This document shows, piece after piece, positions 37,505-49,622 of a DNA stretch of 64,000 bases. The notes below the pieces were generated by a model. That model was given only the letters and a program-made list of their open reading frames with translations, had not been told where the DNA came from and did no database searches. The stretch is from Diadema setosum (Eukaryota; Echinodermata; Echinoidea; Diadematoida; Diadematidae): the NCBI GenBank assembly GCA_033980235.1, contig CM067064.1, forward strand, positions 30,078,170 through 30,142,169. The letters run 5' to 3'. Both the position numbers and the translations under genes were made by a program. The number at the start of each line of letters is the position of its first letter. The stretch's first letter is position 1.

Positions 37505-38191
37505 TAATGGAAGAGGGAGAGACTGCAACTTCACCAACGGTAAGCATTATTGGGTGAACTCTCACTGCAAGGTATCAAACGTGTCTTGTCCATAGTCAAG
37601 GTATGGATGTACGTAGTCCCTTCCATACTCTGGAATAAAATGCTCGTAGAGTCTCACATCACAAGGGGTTATTGACTGTTAAGGTTATGCCAGGACACGA
37701 GTATGGGTTGAATTGGTAAAAGCTCCTCTAAGCACAGAACAGTAGGATTTGCTCTTAGTCTATGCCTGTCAGGCTTTTACTTTTAGTGTGATGGTTGTTG
37801 CTGCAATTAATTTGTAGGAAATCAAACAAATATGATAAAAAGAAAGTTTATTTGAATGATACTGATGTATGTGCGCCTGTCAAAAATTTTGTCAGGCTCC
37901 CTTTCATATAAAGCACTGCAAAAGATTTACACAAATGAGATACCGGGTATGGTTTGAAAAAAAAAAAAGGTTGCTGTTTTGCAGACGTGTTCATCGATAG
38001 GAATTGACAGTCGAAGGTATTCAAGGAAGACTAACACAAAGTGACCTGTTCATACCTATGCAGAATCTTTGGGGGGAAGGTATACATTTGCATTTGTTGT
38101 GGTCACTTACACCCTTAGGCAGAATATATCGGTGCACGCATTCTCATGTTCGCCAAATGCCTCTGTATTGCATTACGGCGAGATGTTTTCC

Positions 38192-38568
38192 ACACAGTCT
38201 GTCATAGGAGACTTGATAGAGGAAAGAAGCTGACCTCCTGCCATAGTCCAAACTGATGTGGAGTCTTCGGGACTTATGTATCAATTCATTTATAGGGGAA
38301 TTCCAATCCAGTTTAACGTTTGTCTGAAAAGAGAGAGTAAGATTTCAGAAGTACAACAGTGAAAATTTTGATCAAAAACACAGTCTGTCATAGGAGACGC
38401 GATAGAAAGAAGCTTGACCCTCTGCTGTAGATCAAACTGATGTGGAGTCTTTGGGATTTTGATATGTAGCAATTTATTTACAGGAGAATTCCGGACCAGT
38501 TTAATGTTTATCTGAAAAGAGAGAGTAAGATTTTAGAAGTTCAACAGTGAAATTTTTTATCAAAATCA
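38192..38568 (+). repeat. Tandem duplication, unit about 188 bp
   Basis: ACACAGTCTGTCATAGGAGA occurs at 38192 and again at 38378. Each is followed by a diverged copy of the same sequence (AAGAAGCT, AAACTGATGTGGAGTCTT, GAGAGAGTAAGATTT, CAACAGTGAAA). The second unit runs into the inverted element at 38486. Confidence 0.8.
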
Positions 38569-38755
38569 GACAAAAATTAGGGAACACATGAAATTGTAAA
38601 GTTTCACTAAATTTGGCAAAACAGTTCTAAGATAGTTGATATGAATATGCGTCTTTAGGGGTGAGCTGATGATGTCAGCACCTCACAATTTTTTGTTGCA
38701 AATTTTTTGCTGTAATTTGTAAAACATGTTATTCCTTTGAAAATAGTGATCAGTC

Positions 38756-38807
<52 letters not shown>

Positions 38808-39092
38808 CACTTTGATACTGGGACATAATTGTCATTTGAACATCAACAAAAATGGAAATTTCAAGATTTTGTGTGCAAACTGTATAGCAAATGGTGAGGC
38901 AGTGAAATCATCAACTCATTTGCATATTCATATTGGCTGTGTAAGAAGGGTATTCTGAAAATAAGTGAAACTTCACAATTTCATAACTTTCTTAGTTTTT
39001 GTCCAGTTTTGAATAAGTTTTCACTGCTTGTTAAAGAAGTTTTACCCTTTCTTATCAGACTAACTTTTAACTGGTCTGGAATTTCGTTTTAA
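38486..39092. repeat. Imperfect inverted element around a (TA)n core
   Basis: GAATTCCGGACCAGTTTAATG near 38487 is mirrored by TTAACTGGTCTGGAATTTC near 39068-39088. AAAATTGTGAGGTGCT-like sequence and TTCACAATTTC words also pair. A pure TA run occupies about 38757-38806. It looks like an old palindromic repeat expanded by the microsatellite. Boundaries are approximate. Confidence 0.5.
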
Positions 39093-40532
39093 AAAAAAAA
39101 GAGATGACTTTGAAACTTTGCTGCAGATAAATGTGGAACAGACATTGATTTAGAAGGAGGTATCGTTCTGCAAGGTTTTGCTATGAAATGACACAAAATG
39201 TCACAGCCTCAAGATGAACACTGACTGAGGTCATTTAAATGGCACACAAACCTGTGTTTGGGACGAACAATGTTCTCCTCCCCCCCCCCCCCCCTTTAAT
39301 TTCATTGAGGACTTTGAGGACTGATCATTGTAATTTTTGGAGTAATAGGTCTGTGCATGAGACTACAGTGTATTTTTCTGGGCATTTTTGTCTAAGTACA
39401 ATAGAGGCTGACACTTTGCAGGATTTCGATTGTTGTGATGATATTCACCATGCCCAGAGGCCTTTTCAATTTGGCGTTCCACTGCCATCTCGGTTTTGCC
39501 CTTTATTGGTGAGTAAAAAAACCTCCAGCGGAAGTGTGAGCAGCTAACCATCACTTATTTCCATTTCTTTTCATCTGTTCTAGATAGTTATTCTACCGAT
39601 TTTTTTTTTCTTGGTGTAAAATTACTATGAAAAATGAGAGGCTTAGGCATATTGGGTTCATTTTCAATAAAAGCTGCAAAGACTTTTTTTTTTTATCAAA
39701 GACATCTGGGCTTTAAGTTGAGAGCCATTCATCCCCACTCATCTATCTCTTTTGAATCTTTTTTGTATACATAAAGTTATTGTCATCATTTTTTTTTTAG
39801 AGAGATAGAGAGAGAAAATAGATATATTGATAACAAAGATCAACATAATCTTTGAGATCATGAAAAGATTTTCAAACACACCCTTGTAAATTATTCACCA
39901 ATTTCTCTGTGTGTCATTCACATTCATTCATACTTTTTTTCTTGTCATCTAATCTATTATTATTATAATTTTTTTTTTTTTGCATAGAGGATGACTGTAT
40001 GAGAGGAAACATTCTAAGAATGAAATCCCTTTTAGAACCACCATTTTTAGATAGCCAGTGGTGATGACAGGATTAAATGTTGATACTGAATCAGAATATT
40101 TGTTAACTCCAAAATATGTTGCTGCCATTTATTTTGTACTGGGGTTGCTGTCATATCCTGCATTCATTGTAACAAGAATAAATGGACAAAGGAATCAGCA
40201 AAATAATAAATTGATGAAATTAATTAAACCCACTTCCTGTATCTGAGTGTGGTCAAGTCTGTGCCACAAAAAGACTACAAGGCGACCTGACAGTAGATTG
40301 CTGTTACAATGTACATGTAAGTGACTTCATATACCTCTCAAATGGGGGGCTGAGACCCCCAAAACGTTGCTTGATGTCAAAGCCATCTCAACTGATTGAC
40401 AAATAGCCATTTTTCATCAATTTGAACATCTCAAGGTACCTATCCCTGTATGATTTTGTGCATCATATAGGATAAATAGTAATGAAATTTTGTTGTTGTA
40501 TCCTAGGTCAACCTCCTCCACACCCACATACA

Positions 40533-40600
40533 CATGCACAGACACATACAGACAGACAGACACACACACACACATGCACACTCACACACATGCACAATGC
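40533..40600. repeat. CA/CAGA-rich microsatellite
   Basis: CACATGCACAGACACATACAGACAGACAGACACACACACACA-type sequence, with simple repeats of CA and CAGA units. Confidence 0.85.
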
Positions 40601-41342
40601 AAGAAATGACTTCTCTGTAGTTATCTCGTTGACTTTGTCCCAAAGATGAAACAATCAACAGTACCTGTTTATATTGATACGGAAGCTACAAGAGAATTGC
40701 AGTATGATAACTGAGTGAATTAAAAGATGTCTAGTGGTAACAATGGGAGAGACGCTGCTGTGATGTTTCGCAGGGAGAATATTCTATGTATGGCAGATGA
40801 TTATGACAACAATGGCAGTAGGTGGGACTGCACAATGAGTGGAAATGAATCGAGATGACTGACTTCTAGGCATGGCATGCAAAAATGACGCCAACTGTGT
40901 CACGCCAGTGTGCATTTACAACATTTTTTTCCACTGCCGTGAATTGATTAGTATTATACGAGCCATTTATACGATCTCAAAGGATGTGGCTCTGGCGTGG
41001 CACCGGGCACCACTGGGTCCGCGGAAAGAGCGGAGAGCGCGTCAACGATTATTTACGTCTCGGCATTTTCATTACCTTGGCCTGGGAATAGGACGGGCAA
41101 AATTGCCTCCAGGCATATCGGGAGCCATCTTAAATGTCTTGTAATCCACGGGATCATATTTTGTGTATGATGGAAAAAAAGGAAAGGGTGCTTTCCGCTG
41201 GGATGAATGCGGCTGGCTTGCCGAAACAACGGGCTTCGATCGGCCTTGAAGCGTGTCGTCCAGCAGTGAAATTGATTGGTCAGGTCTTGAGGGAGATGGG
41301 CTATTTTTCAGCCATCAAGCAGACACAAACTCACCGACTCCA

Positions 41343-41602
41343 TTGTGTGTGTGAGTATGTGTGTATGTATGTGTGTGTGTGTGTATTTCTGTATGTATAT
41401 ACACTATGTATGTGCACTTTGTATGTGTCTGTATGTTGCATTTGTGTATGTGTTTGTATGTGTGTGCATGTGTGTGTGTCTGTATGTTGCATTTGTGTAT
41501 GTGTTTGTATGTGTGTGCATGTGTGTATGTGTGTGTGTGTGCATGTGTCTTTTTTATGTAAGCAATATATAGGCTTACCAGTGTGTGTGTGTGTGTTGCC
41601 TT
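41343..41602. repeat. TG-rich degenerate microsatellite with 51-bp duplication
   Basis: TGTG/TATG-rich sequence. GTCTGTATGTTGCATTTGTG begins at 41427 and again at 41478, giving a 51-bp tandem unit inside the simple repeat. Cys/Val-rich reading frames here are artefacts. Confidence 0.85.
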
Positions 41603-44600
41603 TAAGTATGTGATATCAATGCTACATTAATACGTTAAAAAGGAGAAATTGATTGCAAAGCTTCCTTACCTCCTTGCATTGGCACGAACACTTTGGGAGT
41701 ATGAATTCCTGCAAATTGTCAAATTTTCTCCAAATTTGAGCCTCCAAACGGTGCCAGTATCTGCAGAGCCTGCTTTAGTCTATATGACAAGCACTCCCAG
41801 ACCTCATTTGACAAGAGATAAAGAGGATTTGACATTGTAGCAATACTCAGTCGTGCTCTGATGATAATCTCTATAATTCAACTACTTCATGAATGTACCA
41901 TCCCTTATTGTCGGATGTAGCGAAAAATGCCATCTGTTACTGTATTTCTCCATAGGTTTGTTTGCTTGATTTCATTTTCATATTCTTTTTTGCTTGTGCT
42001 CATCATTAAGTACCGTGTCTGGGAGTGAGAATATTCGGACACATCGGGTATTAGTGTGAAATTTCTGTGGAGCCAGATTCAGTGGGTGAATAATGGAAGT
42101 CTGAACATGGAAACATGCTTTCCCAATGGCCCCCCCCCCCCAACAATCCTTGAGAACCACTTTAAAGGACAGTGCTCCCAAGAGAGAAAGTCTCATGCAC
42201 ATCTCAATGAAAAATACACAATACTACAGTAAGCGAAGGTTAGTTTGTGCAAGGTAAAAGACAATAAAGGGAGAAATTACACCCAAGGATGTAAAGTATG
42301 AACATTTGAATATCAAGTAGCTACATACATGTAACATGGTATTTATCGTACACATTAATATAGTTATCTAAGTCATAATTTCTACAACTACTTAGACCAC
42401 TTTTTACCAAAATTAAGTAGTTTGCCCAGCCAATTTGACAGTTTGTACTGCAGTAGTGCTCACAAGTTTCTGTGACATGTTTCAGTCTGTATAAAAAATT
42501 TCTTTCTCAGAGTGAAAGTGACTTTTTATGATGAGACATGGCAACAGTAAAGGGTCATTAACTTTTTGTTATTTTTTTTTTTTTTTGGGGGGGGGGGGGT
42601 GGAAATTTGTATTGTGCCTTCCAGCTAGTATCTTGGTGTATATTTGTATAACTGCATCAATTTTTTCCCCTCTCACCACTCTCTTCATGATTGTCTTCCC
42701 TTCTCCACCCTAACAGGTCATGAAGCTCTCCTTACAATCTAATTAGTGCCGTTTTTTCCTCCCTGTAAAAACAGATTATGTGCCTCTCAGGTCAACACTT
42801 TTGACCTCACCCTGCCCCCTTTTCCTCATTTTGTTTTACCTTGTTTTCTTTTCTGCTTTGTCTTGTTTTGTTTTGTTGTTGGCGAGAGAGGGAGAGGTTA
42901 GGAAGAGGAAGAGGAGGAGGAGGAGAACAAAGGTATTTTGTTTATGCTTGTTGAAAACTTCAGAGCCGCTCCTGAATGAAGTGCTTCGTTATTAAACTCT
43001 TAAAAGTTTTGACAGACACGCAAAGCTCTTGGCAAGTTTGTCTGTAGCTTCTGAAGATGGCCTAGTGTCATTTTCCCCCCTTTCTTGAGTTCAAGTACAG
43101 ATTTGTATGGATTTGGAGTGTAATGACCCCTGTGGTATTTACAAAGGTTAGAGAGATCGAAAGGTAACGACATTATTTTTACCCATGTTGACTGATGGAA
43201 GGATTACAGTAAAAGCATCCCTGGTTAAGGAGAGAAAAATTAAAACGTAGAGGCTTGAAGCCAGGCTAACACATTTTTTCAATTTAAGTTTGCAGCCTTT
43301 GCATCTATAGATAAGTCACATACCAGACCCTCAATATTGTTCTTATCTAGGGCTAAATGATCATATTTCTGCCAGTGAGGGGTGATCTTATCAATGACAG
43401 ATGCCTGTCAATGTGATGGGCATGGTGTGTTTAGATAATTTTTATGCATTCATTTTGATGATGACGTAATTACACAATGTATGATTGCTGCTGTTTAAAA
43501 TATTGATGAAAGTATGGATGGAAATAGAGGTGTTCTACAGTAGGAACATTTGACATTTCGTATTAATTTCTGACTGGTTTTCCATATATGTGGGAGACCA
43601 TGCTGAACCATTTTACGGGTAGACAGGGATGCAGTATAAAGTTTTAAAACTTAATTCTCCCCATGGGGCTCTGTTGTTTTTTCTTTTCTTTTTTTTTCAT
43701 TTTTATAGAATTCTTTTCAATTTCTAGCAATCAAAGGTTAGCTTTGTTTTTTACAACTTGTTTCGCCCCTCTTATTTTACCGCAGAGTTAGGTCAGAACA
43801 AGAACCCATTTGGAGGGAATTTTGATAGAAATTGTTTAGGGCCAGAAGGAGTGGGAAAAAATCACCATTCACAAATTGAGCCCAGCACTGCTGCAAACTT
43901 GGAACAATTGATTTCTTGGTATAATGTGCCGTGGCACCAGTCAATCAATTGGGACGCTTTGTGTCCGACTGCTCGTTTAAAAGCTGTAAAGCTCCCTCAG
44001 GGGAGACGTCATTGGACTATTTCTAGAGCCAGGGGTCAAATTCTGTCCTCCCAAGTAATTACACTCATAAAACAGCAATTTCTGTATGCTGAAAATTTGC
44101 TTCTGTGTACATAAGCAAAGTTCTTAGTATTTAAGGGTATTCTTATACCGTATGTCCCCAAAAAATTACAACGGGGACCCTCCGCAATGATAACTTTAAG
44201 ATTAGTGAATCAATCCAAATACAATTTCAGGGTACGAAACTATAACTCATTGCCCACATCTTACAGAAAACCCCATTCGATTTGCTTCAGTGGTCAAAGA
44301 GAAATAAGGAATTAAGTAGAGCATGTCAGGAATCTCTTCCCTCCAAGTTCTGTCAATTGTGTTCACACACAAGAGCATCCAAGTGCTAAACTTGGAAGAA
44401 TCAGACTCATGACATGCTTTACAACAATCCACGTTTCTCTGTGACTGCTAATCCAAATTGAATGGGGTTTTCTGCAAAATAGAGCTAAGATGTTATATTT
44501 TAAGACCCTGAAGTAGCATTTAGACAATTTAGTCATATTGGGTGTTATCAATGCGAAAATCTGATAGTAATTTTTTTTTTTAATGATAATTGATATTTTA

Positions 44601-45747
44601 GTCATTTCTAAAGAGAAAAAAAAAGAAAAAAAATGTTTTTAACTGTTTTACCAGAAAATGAATATTATATGAAAGAAATGAAGCAAAACTAGAGGATTTT
44701 CCCTAAAAAATTGATAGGAAATGAGCAACAGTAATGAATTATGTAATTAAGATACAATGCATAGACAGTATTCAGCAAAGAATTCTGTTTATGCACAACT
44801 TTTCAGCATTGGATCTGTAGTGTAGGAATGTATTGCCTGATGTAGATATCCTACCCTTGCCGTCAACATGTTATCACAAACAATTTGTTTTTTTTGCCTT
44901 ACTACCGTTAAGAGTGCATACCCTCAACACGTATTCTGAAACAATTTGTTTGCAGACATTAGGGCATGTTTTGGCGGTGTAAAATTGCATAGGGTCTCAG
45001 TTTCATTTCTATTACCCCCCCCCCCCCCCCCCACCTTTCCCATTTACCTTTGGCAGGTGTATAGATAATTACTCCTCGTTTGGGGGAAAAATCCTCAAAC
45101 AACAGCAACAACTGGAGCTCCTTAACTCTCCCCTCTCCCCATCTCCCCGTCTCGCTCTCTTCTGCCTGTGCTCCTGAGAAATTGACAATTTGTGATGCCG
45201 ATGCCCCGAGCCTGTTTGTGATGCTGTCATTGCTTGTGTATAGAGACCAGTTTTTGTCCTCGGTCTCCCCTCCTCCCCCCCCCCCCCCATCTTTTATTTT
45301 TTCCTTCCCCATCTCTTTCATCTCTCTTTGGGCTGAGGTAGTAAACACGTCTTCCAAGAGACAAGAGCTCTCTACAGGTGTCCTGAGGAATCTCAAAGGA
45401 AGGAAAGAAGATAAAGGGAAAAAGAGGGAGGATGCCTAGGTCGGCGGGGTCGAGAAAAGCTGCCTCCTTTCTAGGACAGACTAGTCTCCTCATCCAGTCA
45501 CTCTAACCCTTCTTGGAATAATCAAAAATAGTTTTTCCCCCTGAGAGGTGTATTGATTAAAGAACACATCATCATTTTGAGAACCAGAGTCTATGCTTAC
45601 TCCACAGACTTTTTACAGTGTGAACTTGAAACCTTACTCCATGCTTAAGTATAATAAATGTTTACAGAAGGGTAACTGCTTCAGGAAAATAAGAAATGAG
45701 ATAGTTTTCAAATTAATTTTTCACTTGAGAAACACATGAAACAGGGA

Positions 45748-45929
45748 TATATTATACAAATAATGACTGCTATGAGGGGCACAGTTAAAATTATGGGCCC
45801 AAGGTGATGTGAAAACCATAACTATGCCCGAAGCGAAGCTGAGGGCATAGTTATGGTTTCACATCACCGAGGGCCTACATAATTTTAACTGTGCCCCGAA
45901 TATCAAGCTGTCATTATTTGTTTTATATA
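45748..45929. mobile_element. Long hairpin at the left end of a repeat element
   Basis: A long inverted repeat pairs GGGGCACAGTTAAAATTATG (from 45776) with CATAATTTTAACTGTGCCCC (to 45897). AAAACCATAACTATGCCC pairs with GGGCATAGTTATGGTTT around a loop of about 13 bases, GAAGCGAAGCTGA. The outer flanks AAATAATGAC and GTCATTATTT extend the stem. Sequence to about 46200 repeats fragments (GGGCACAGTT, GGGGCACAG) and includes TGACGTCA and TAACCAATCAG. It is probably the left arm of a roughly 450-bp non-autonomous element. Confidence 0.65.
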
Positions 45930-46335
45930 CCGAAAATATAGATTCTAGTCTCTTTTACAGCACTCGTAATCAACGCTGATCGACAGCGCGGCGGTCATAT
46001 CATTGGTGCGTACATATGAGTGATCTATGTGTACGGGTTGCGACTGTCTCCAAACCTGTTTACAGGGCACAGTTGATTCTATGCCCCGGGCACAGTAAAT
46101 CATGACGTCATTTTGATCAAAAATGGGGCACAGCTATTTTCATGACTCCACTTTTAACCAATCAGATGAGAGGAATCTATATATGAGGTATATAATAGTC
46201 ACTATCAACATAATATTAAAGTCTCTCATTGACCTGCCAATACCTCTTTACTGCTGAGCAGTGGCATAGAACTTATTCTACACCATTTCTAAATGCTTCC
46301 CCCTCATGACAATTTTTTCTTCTTCAAGTCATAAT

Positions 46336-46490
46336 TTTGGATATGTAAAAAAAACCAACATTACCTAAGATATGTTAAACAACTAAACTTACTAAAGATA
46401 TGTAGAAAAAATTACATCACCAAAGATATGTTAGAAACCCCAAATTACCAAAATATGCTAAAAGAAACTTGGATTACCAACGATTTGTAT
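46336..46490. repeat. Degenerate tandem repeat, period about 34-38 bp
   Basis: Units of the form ATTACC(A)AAGATATGTTA-A(A)A recur about four to five times (AAGATATGTT, AAGATATGTA, AAGATATGTT, AAATATGCTA) with decreasing match to the right. Confidence 0.6.
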
Positions 46491-46619
46491 GTAACAATCT
46501 AAATTGAGACACATACCAGTGATCCATCGACCTATGGTGAGATAGAGATACATTGTAAGAGGTTTTTTTTTTTTTGCATAACTGTGATATGCTCACTAAC
46601 CATGGCATCACAGATAAGA

Positions 46620-47145
46620 AAACTTGAAAAGAAATGTTGCGGGACGAATCCGTAAACTTTGTTGGCACAGTTCACCTGGGCTTGGAGGGCACAGAGCCGT
46701 ATCATTTGCAAATACAAAGTTTGGTGCCGTGTTACGACATCGTCCCATTCCGGCTCTTCGCCTCTCTACACCACGTATGTATACCCAACCTCGCGCAAAC
46801 TATGAGCAAAGGACCTATCTTTTAGTGAAGGTAGGGAGAAGAATACTGCTCTGTATTGAGGAGGGGTTATCAGTATTCTTGTCACGCAGTGGGAGGAAAA
46901 TCGCCGCTACTTTGCGACACGAAAGCGGAGGGGATCCTTGCTCGTCGGGAGCGGGACAAAAGCCGTCCAGCGGAGATGGCGATCTTCGACGACCCTCGAC
47001 AGACAGGTAGGCTCGCTTGAGCCGTGTTCTCGAGTCCTCTTCGGACCGGCTGGAATGTCAAGTATTATTGAGAGCCTATTGGATGTCTGCGATGCCGTCG
47101 TGCACGGTGTTGCATCCACAGCAAGGGCCGTCCAATCATGTCTGT
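46620..47145 (+). promoter_or_regulatory. CpG-rich island, possible internal Caskin promoter and first exon
   Basis: This block inside the large Caskin intron is clearly richer in G+C and CpG than its surroundings and contains no simple repeats. An ATG at 46976 in the context GGAGATGG opens M-A-I-F-D-D-P-R-Q-T and then reaches CAG|GTAGGC, with the donor GT at 47007. That leaves one base in the last codon, exactly the phase needed to join exon 59433 (G plus GA gives glycine, then MRPLHYAAW). An N-truncated Caskin starting here is therefore possible. The donor is weaker than those of the three real exons, the peptide matches nothing I know, and a phase match has about a one in three chance by accident. 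It could equally be an enhancer or an unrelated unmethylated block. Confidence 0.25.
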
Positions 47146-47501
47146 AGATGGCAGGATGTTCGTCTTCTAGCTCCATTTACTTTCTCTTCTTAGTTTACTC
47201 TTATGTCCTTTGCTTTCTTTCTTTTCTCATTTTTCTTTTCGTCTTTGTTCCTAGGCTTCTCTCATATTCTCATCTTTTTATTACTCATATTTTACTCATT
47301 TATCTCAGCTCTCACTTCATATCATCTCTTTCTCTTTCTTCTCTCAAAGATGCTCACAAGTTTCTTGAAGTCTTGTTCTTCCCATATTTGTGTTCCATTA
47401 CTCTGGCTGTTAATATATTTGATGTCATGTGTTCTATAGCTGTTATCTTTTACTTTCTCTTCAGGTGTCTCTTGTTGGGCCTGTGCATTTTGTACATTAT
47501 A

Positions 47502-47741
47502 CTGTATACGCTGAATATTTTGCGAGGTTTTTATTTTCGCGAATTTCGCGAGTCAGGTGCTATTTGCAAAACTAAAGACACACGAAAATATTGACTCTGA
47601 TCCCGACGGGAATGTGATTTATGCGTGTACACTTCTACGTTCAGTTTTGGACTCCACGATCGCGAATTTAACCACTCGCGAAATCGTCAGGAATTCCCGA
47701 TTCGCGAAAGTTTAGACTCGCGAAATATATGGCGTATACAG
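47502..47741. mobile_element. TA-flanked TIR element, related GCGAA subfamily B
   Basis: This 240-bp element has ends CTGTATACGC and GCGTATACAG, each followed by TA. The interior carries TTTTCGCGAATTTCGCGAG and ACTCGCGAAATATATGGC. The TIR differs from the CTGTAAAAC ends of the main family. The arms use the same TCGCGAA words, so the two are probably related. A decayed relative lies at about 53095-53310. Confidence 0.75.
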
Positions 47742-48159
47742 TAGTTAACGCTAGTGACTGTAATGTCTGTGGTATTAATAGCACCCAGTTTTGTCAATCA
47801 TGAAGAAATGACTAACAAAGAACCCTTTTTATGTGCCTTACTGAGGTGTGAGTAAATGTTCTCTATGTAAAGGCTGCAACTGATTAATGAGTACTGCTGT
47901 ACATCATTTAGATTTGGAAGTGAAATGTTGATATTGATAACACTTTTTTTAATTGCGTGCATGTGACAGTGATCGTGTGTGTGTGTGTGTTTGTTTGTGG
48001 GTGTAAATAGGAGCTTATGTGTGGATGACAGCATTTTAACTTGTGTGTGTTTGCTGTTGGTTCATGCATCAACATGAGGCTAGTGGGTAGTGAGGGACAC
48101 ATATTAACACAAAGCCCAGCCATTCAACCTTACAGTTGAGAGGCTGTGCTGCTACACAT

Positions 48160-48530
48160 GTCCGAGAGAGATGTTCAGTGACTATACTATACACGGGGGC
48201 GGCAAGACGCACTTGTTTGGATGATAGCCAATTGTGGGGAGGGATATCATGTCCAATGTCTGGCACGAGCGTCGGCAGGACTCCGACACGTTAGCGGCAT
48301 CATCTGTAAGCCATTATCGGAGACTATTGGGACAGCAATCAATGGATGTGGTTGTGCGAGCGTGGTGTTCAATATTTAGTAACCCCACATCTACTGCTGA
48401 TCGGGGGTTGACACGAAACGAGTTTAAAGGCTATCAGATTGATGCCGTGCTGGGGGTTGACAAAAATGCTTTTCGTCTATGTGGCAGGGCTTGCATGAGC
48501 CGGTTTTGTTTATAATAATATGATAGCCAA
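48160..48530. other. Unique complex block, possible regulatory DNA
   Basis: A GC- and CpG-richer unique stretch without repeats (GGGGGCGGCAAGACGCAC, GGCACGAGCGTCGGCAGG, TAGCCATTATCGG). It has no donor/acceptor pair or familiar protein. It is bounded on the right by the truncated TTAA-family copy. Confidence 0.3.
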
Positions 48531-48756
48531 TGTCAAAAAACAAAGTAAAATAAACTATTCCTAATAAAAGGTGGTATCCACCTTTTATTAGGACCTCTCT
48601 GTTTTTGATAAACCATTTCAAAACTGATTTTCATCAAATCAACTTTGAATTCCTTTTAGAGTTGATGTTCTTTAATATTTCATATAAGTGGTTTCTAATT
48701 AGCTCACAAAAAGTTAAAAACTGAATCCCCATCTCAACCAAAATTATACTTCTTTG
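48530..48756. mobile_element. Truncated AGGGAT-family MITE, copy 4
   Basis: Contains the central hairpin TAATAAAAGGTGGTATCCAC and its complement CACCTTTTATTAGGA, then the right arm TTTTCATCAAATCAACTTTG through ATCTCAACCAAAATTATACT. The left arm and both TTAA flanks are gone. Confidence 0.7.
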
Positions 48757-49563
48757 ATGGAGTATCAGCGATTTTTGCTAAATAGTGGGAATTGAACAGA
48801 AGTTACTGCCTCGAACCAGTTCTCCTTTTCAAATGCCAAGATTCCATCGAAGGACAAGAAATAATGGATTTAGCCTTGGCACCAATCTTTTCCATTTATT
48901 CCAAAGATGTGTATGGTTGCAAGCTTTATGAATGTGACCACGGAGCTATCATTTGCAGCTCCGTGATGTGACCATTTCTTATCAGTTTTACCCCCAGAGA
49001 AATGTCTAAACTCCTACTTTGGCACATTACCAAATGACGTCAAAACGCATGCAGAGGAAACCACGCCGCCACTGTCTATTTTTCTCCCGTCGGCGGCGGA
49101 GTACCAGGGGCAGGTGATTACCGTGCGCCCGGGGATTTGAGTTGCGTAATTTGCAGATTGCAATTTGCCAAGATTGATGTTGATTCACTGATTACTCTGC
49201 AGGGTACACGTGGAGGGGGAAAAAGAAATGATGCTCTTCTCCTGTAGAATGGATCCTGGCACACATTCATATGCACATCTCGTGACTCATGCAAACTTAA
49301 TCTCCGTTGATGATATTTAAGTAGCGGCAGCATCAGCAAACGAATGTGATAGATTGGGGTGTGATAAATCACATTTGCATCTTTGTGAGTGTGCTAAAAG
49401 TTATCAGTGACTTCTGATGCTTCCAGTAATCATTGCTGATGGTTCTTTGAGATGAATTTGTGAAAGAACTTACATTTTGAAACTGTTTAAGTGGAAAGTG
49501 TGAGTTAATGGCTAATTAAGGTTCTCTTTTAGTGATAGTATTTGTAGAGACTTGTGAGATATT

Positions 49564-49566
<3 letters not shown>

Positions 49567-49597
<31 letters not shown>
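49567..49597. repeat. T homopolymer, about 30 bp
   Basis: An uninterrupted T run just before the dispersed repeat at 49623. Confidence 0.95.
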
Positions 49598-49599
<2 letters not shown>

Positions 49600-49622
49600 G
49601 AGAAACTCCACCACATGTCAAA

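Noticed and set aside
46336..46490. Regularly spaced repeats, considered as a CRISPR-like array
   Set aside because: Units are degenerate with no constant repeat or unique spacers, and the locus is clearly eukaryotic.
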